Shown: positions 61,067-64,000 of the stretch, piece by piece
Layout of the letters: each line of letters begins with the position of its first letter
Numbering within the stretch: position 1 is the stretch's first letter
Notes under the pieces: model-generated
Database searches by the model: none
The model's input: the letters and a program-made list of their open reading frames with translations, nothing else
Told to the model about the DNA's origin: nothing
Translations under genes and position numbers: made by a program
Source: Nocardia alni
Lineage (GTDB): Bacteria; Actinomycetota; Actinomycetes; Mycobacteriales; Mycobacteriaceae
Reading direction: 5' to 3'
Length of the DNA stretch: 64,000 nt
Assembly: GCF_019038435.1 (NCBI RefSeq)
Contig: NZ_JAGPOX010000012.1
Coordinates: 37,040-101,039, forward strand

Positions 61067-61822
61067 ATGGCAAGCAACGGTCGTGTGCCGAGCTACGAGG
61101 GCGACGCATTCTCATGCCCGTACTGCAACGTGTACGCCACACAACGTTGGACCGACGTCGAATGGCCCAAGTGGTGGAACGTCAAGCCGCGGTTCTACCA
61201 CGGTTGGAAGTGGAGCTGTTGCTCACACTGCGACACACTCGCACTGTGGGGACATCACCAGCTGCTTGTTTGGCCGAACAGAACGCTGCCCGGCCCCTGC
61301 GCCAACGAGGACATGCCTCCAGAGATCCTGGCGACCTATGAGGAAGCCCGTCAGGTTCTCGCGATATCGCCGCGAGCCGCCGCAGGGCTCCTGCGCCTTG
61401 CCCTGCAAAACTTGATCGACACGTTGGAGCCGGGAGCAGGGTCTGTCAACGACAAGATCGGACGCCTCGTTCAGCGAGGCTTGGAGCCGTCGGCCGCGAA
61501 GGCCATGGACATTCTGCGAGTGGTCGGCAACAACGCGGTCCATCCAGGTCGACTCGATGTCGACGGTGACGCCGAACTTGTGCCAGCCTTGTTCGAAATA
61601 CTGAACCTGGTTGTTCACCACGTCCTCACCCGGCCGCGGCAGGTCGAGGCCCTGTTCGAGACCCTGCCCGCAGGTGCCCGCGAAGCGATCGAACGAAGAG
61701 ATGAACCGAAGGCACTCCCACCTGGCCGGTCCAGCCGAAAGGGTGCTCGCTCATCTTCCAACCGAAAGAGCGTCGCCTACCGTGACCAGTCAGACCGAGC
61801 AGAGTCAGCCGTCGACTGTTGA
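61067..61822 (+). CDS. DUF4145-domain protein
   Basis: A 251-aa protein. The N-terminal 60 residues hold a zinc-ribbon-like CPYC and a CSHC pair. DUF4145 follows (about 85-200): EEARQVLAISPRAAAGLLRL, then VNDKIGRLVQRG and VGNNAVHPG. The C terminus is basic and disordered. DUF4145 occurs alone or joined to restriction and defence proteins; its role is not established. The ATG at 61067 has GGGGGAG upstream. Confidence 0.85.
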   Translation: MASNGRVPSYEGDAFSCPYCNVYATQRWTDVEWPKWWNVKPRFYHGWKWSCCSHCDTLALWGHHQLLVWPNRTLPGPCANEDMPPEILATYEEARQVLAISPRAAAGLLRLALQNLIDTLEPGAGSVNDKIGRLVQRGLEPSAAKAMDILRVVGNNAVHPGRLDVDGDAELVPALFEILNLVVHHVLTRPRQVEALFETLPAGAREAIERRDEPKALPPGRSSRKGARSSSNRKSVAYRDQSDRAESAVDC

Positions 61823-61955
61823 TTTAACAAGCATGGCGGTAATCGAGCCACTCGGTCAGTGAGCAGTTGGTCGACTCGTCGATGGCGAGCAGTCCGTCGA
61901 ATCAGGAAGCTTCACTGACGATGAACACGTCCCACTTCGGGGGAGCAAGATATCT

Positions 61956-62067
61956 GAAAAGGGGGCCTTTTCGTTGCGCCCGGCGACGGGCGCGGACACA
62001 CTCGAAAGTGATTCGAGTGTGTCTAGTTGTTCTAATTGTTCGTCCAGGGGCGAACAACTAGAACAAC
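61956..62067 (+). other. oriT: Cluster of four hairpins: candidate origin of transfer (oriT)
   Basis: Four inverted repeats follow one another. GAAAAGG/CCTTTTC with a 3-base loop (61956-61972); GCGCCCG/CGGGCGC with a 4-base loop (61976-61993); ACACTCGAA/TTCGAGTGT with a 5-base loop (61998-62020); and a 17-bp arm pair with one mismatch and an 8-base loop (62026-62042 and 62051-62067). They sit 20-130 bases before mobC and the relaxase, where oriT is usually found. The last one also contains the 9-bp motif on both strands. Confidence 0.6.
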
Positions 62068-62069
62068 AG
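62024..62069. promoter_or_regulatory. 9-bp tandem motif on both strands before mobC
   Basis: Plus strand: GAACAACTA and GAACAACAG at 62052-62069. Minus strand: GAACAATTA and GAACAACTA over 62041-62024. The plus copy runs directly into the GGAGG ribosome site of mobC. This is the fullest version of the element motif and could be where a relaxosome protein represses its own operon. Confidence 0.55.
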
Positions 62070-62085
62070 GGAGGTCGGTGGTCGC

Positions 62086-62496
62086 GTGGTCGGCAGAGCC
62101 CGGCGGTCCCATGCCGCGGCCAAGCGCGACATTCACCGCCGCGTCCGCTACACCCCCGACGAGCTCGCCCTTGTCGAACAAGCCTCGGCTGCCGCTGGAC
62201 TGGAACCGGGGGCCTTCGCTGCTTCCGCCGCGGTCGCCGCGGCGAAAGCCCGTGTGCTGCCACGACCTCCGACCGCACCGCGCACCGGCGCCGATGTACA
62301 GGCCCTACGCGCTGAGGTCCGCGAACTACGGCGATTGCTCGGCCTGGCGGGCGGAAACCTCAACCAGATCGCCGCCCGCGCCAACGCCACCGGCGAACCC
62401 GTCGGCGACATCGCCGCCGCCCTGTCGTTCACACGACGTGTCGTCGCCCGCATCGACGACTGGCTGATGACCCGGCTGCGGGAGGACCGGCCGTGA
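62086..62496 (+). CDS. MobC-like relaxosome accessory protein
   Basis: A 136-aa protein. The N-terminal part has the ribbon-helix-helix look of MobC proteins (RDIHRRVRYTPDELALVEQA, then AAGLEPGAFAASAA). The C-terminal helix carries the conserved LRRLLGLAGGNLNQIAARAN segment of the MobC family. It binds oriT and helps the relaxase. A GGAGG site lies upstream of the GTG at 62086. The stop overlaps the relaxase start as GTGA. Confidence 0.82.
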   Translation: MVGRARRSHAAAKRDIHRRVRYTPDELALVEQASAAAGLEPGAFAASAAVAAAKARVLPRPPTAPRTGADVQALRAEVRELRRLLGLAGGNLNQIAARANATGEPVGDIAAALSFTRRVVARIDDWLMTRLREDRP

Positions 62497-63995
62497 TCGG
62501 CAAGATCCGCAAGGGCTGGAACGCGCCCAAACTGGTCGGCTACTTGATGGGGCCCGGTCGGCACAACGAACACACCCGCCCGACCGTGATCGCAGCGTGG
62601 CAGGCCGACCCGGCCGCGCTGCAACCGCTGCGCATCGGTCCGGATGACTTCGACTATGCCCCTGGTGAAGTTCGTAAACTCAGCGCCCATGTCAACGCGG
62701 CCGCCGACGCGGCTGGCCTGCCCTGTGTTCAGCCGTTGCCCGGCAAGTACGGCTACACCAAGCACGGCTATGTGTGGCACGCCTCGGTCACTCTCGACCC
62801 CGCCGACGGCCTTCTCGACTTCGACACCTGGGCATCCCTTGCAGCGGACATCATGGCCGCCACCGGCATCGCCCCGGCCGAGGACACGGGAGGCTGCCGA
62901 TGGATCGCCGTGCATCACGGCGCGAACCGGGCAGGCTCGGACCACATCCACATCGCGGCCGTACTCGTCCGCCAAGACACAGGGCGCCGCTTCTATCCAC
63001 AGAACGACTACGCCCGAGTCCGCGCGGTCGTACGCCGCTGGGAGACCAAGCTCGGTCTGCGGGCCACCGCCGCGCCGCGCCGGTCGCGCACCGCGCCGGA
63101 GCCCTCACGCGGCGAACAGGAGAAGGCCGCCCGTCGCGCCGCCACAGGACGTCCCGGCGTGCACACCGCCCAACCAGGTACGGCTGCGCGGGTACAGCTG
63201 CGTCAAGTGATTCGCGAGTCGGCCGCCCTCGCGAACGGCCCGGACGAACTGCTGGAGCGACTGCGCGAGATCGGTGTACTCGTGCAGCTGCGCCGCAGTT
63301 CCCGAGGTCGCATCATCGGCTGGGCGGTAGCCGCATCGGGCGATGTGTCCGCCCGCACCGGCGAGCCCATCTGGTGGTCCGTCGCCCGCGACATCTCTCC
63401 CGACCTGTCGTGGCCGCGACTGACCGGCCGATGGACCACCACGACTCAACCGCGCCCGGCCGGCGAAACCCTCGATGAAGCCGCGACCGCCCTGCATGAC
63501 GCCGCGTCCCGGCTTCGCACCGACCCGAACTCGCGGGCCTCCGAGCACATCGCCTACGAGTTGCACACCGTGCTCGCCGCGTACACGGTCGTCACCTCCG
63601 ATCCGTCATTACGCGAGCTGCTGCACGACTACGAACACATCGTCCTGCCCCCAGAACCGCCCGCCGCGTTGGCCGCGCGCCGGCTGCGACAGGTGGCCGC
63701 CGACCTCGCCACACTGCGCACTCTGCTCGGCGTGCGCCGAGACCCGATACTCGAACTCGCCACCGCCCTGGCCGAACTCGTGAACGAGGTCGCCCACTGG
63801 CACCAGATCAGAGAGCGCCCCTACCACGCCGAGCAAGCCCGCGCCGTCGCTACCGGCGTAGCCGCCACCGCATCCACGCAGCCACGGCGTGCCCCCACAG
63901 CGAACACCGACCGTCGGCCGCCACACCCGACCGAGTCCGCCCGCCGCACCGCCGCCGTCCCACCGCATCCGACGACTATCAGGAGTACCCGATAA
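62493..63995 (+). CDS. Relaxase / mobilization nuclease
   Basis: A 500-aa protein. N-terminal relaxase domain (about 1-190) with GWNAPKLVGYLMGPGRHNEH, the aromatic-rich YGYTKHGYVWHASVTL and the metal-binding His cluster in WIAVHHGANRAGSDHIHIAA. The catalytic Tyr is probably in the N-terminal third. The rest is helical with a disordered Pro/Thr-rich tail. Relaxases nick oriT and lead the strand into the recipient. The GTG start overlaps the mobC stop; the stop shares a base with the next ATG at 63995. Confidence 0.85.
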   Translation: MIGKIRKGWNAPKLVGYLMGPGRHNEHTRPTVIAAWQADPAALQPLRIGPDDFDYAPGEVRKLSAHVNAAADAAGLPCVQPLPGKYGYTKHGYVWHASVTLDPADGLLDFDTWASLAADIMAATGIAPAEDTGGCRWIAVHHGANRAGSDHIHIAAVLVRQDTGRRFYPQNDYARVRAVVRRWETKLGLRATAAPRRSRTAPEPSRGEQEKAARRAATGRPGVHTAQPGTAARVQLRQVIRESAALANGPDELLERLREIGVLVQLRRSSRGRIIGWAVAASGDVSARTGEPIWWSVARDISPDLSWPRLTGRWTTTTQPRPAGETLDEAATALHDAASRLRTDPNSRASEHIAYELHTVLAAYTVVTSDPSLRELLHDYEHIVLPPEPPAALAARRLRQVAADLATLRTLLGVRRDPILELATALAELVNEVAHWHQIRERPYHAEQARAVATGVAATASTQPRRAPTANTDRRPPHPTESARRTAAVPPHPTTIRSTR

Positions 63996-64000
63996 TGACC
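63995..64000 (+). CDS. Start of next gene, cut by window end
   Basis: ATG at 63995 in a TAATG junction with the relaxase stop and with AGGAG about 13 bases upstream. Only two codons are visible. Position suggests another transfer gene. Confidence 0.4.

Overview
This is high-GC DNA from an actinomycete. Strong G/C third-position bias, GTG/TTG starts, many ATGA/GTGA gene overlaps, STAND/TPR and XRE regulators, and IS481, IS110 and IS1182 elements all fit Mycobacteriales, and Nocardia is the most likely genus. That placement is an inference from composition and gene style; the window has no rRNA or complete tRNA to confirm it. It looks like an accessory region: a biosynthetic operon, several defence-type genes and part of a mobilizable element.

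Layout. (1) 1-5.8 kb: a membrane protein, an MrcB-N/DUF3883 restriction-like protein, and a coupled set of small membrane protein, ECF sigma factor and 1014-aa STAND/TPR ATPase. (2) 6.1-15.9 kb: ten genes on the minus strand, mostly overlapping. They encode a sugar epimerase, a thymidylate-synthase-fold enzyme with the cytidylate-type Asp, a carbamoyltransferase, a glycosyltransferase, a P-loop kinase, a methyltransferase, two kinase-fold phosphotransferases, a histidine phosphatase and a UDP-sugar dehydrogenase. I read this as a cluster for an undescribed modified-cytosine nucleoside or sugar-nucleotide product. (3) 16-20.2 kb: a small minus-strand operon with an ATPase-fold protein, and a divergent XRE regulator coupled to a flavoprotein. 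(4) 20.3-22.9 kb: an IS481 and an IS110 element side by side. (5) 22.9-34.2 kb: a nuclease-STAND ATPase followed by a coupled helical-repeat protein (Avs-like), then a 1463-aa TPR-CHAT protease facing a small Cys-rich protein and a membrane protein.

(6) 34.4-49.4 kb: mobile-element backbone. It holds an IS21 remnant, a duplicated W-rich protein, a primase-ART-glutaredoxin fusion and a giant DarB-like methylase/helicase ORF whose 5' part contains two small genes in another frame. (7) 49.4-51.3 kb: an IS1182 element carrying 19 copies of a hexanucleotide. (8) 52.1-61.0 kb: a type I-G CRISPR-Cas locus. The effector genes cas3-csx17-csb1-csb2 are intact and an 11-repeat array follows, but cas2 is frameshifted and cas1 is decayed. 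(9) 61-64 kb: a DUF4145 protein beside a tRNA-like 3' fragment, then a cluster of four hairpins (candidate oriT), a MobC-like protein and a relaxase.

Regions 6, 7 and 9 are tied together by a short 9-bp tandem motif (unit GAAYAASTA) that lies just upstream of the primase fusion, the giant ORF, mobC and several small genes. This suggests one regulator controls the element and that the CRISPR locus sits inside it or between its parts.
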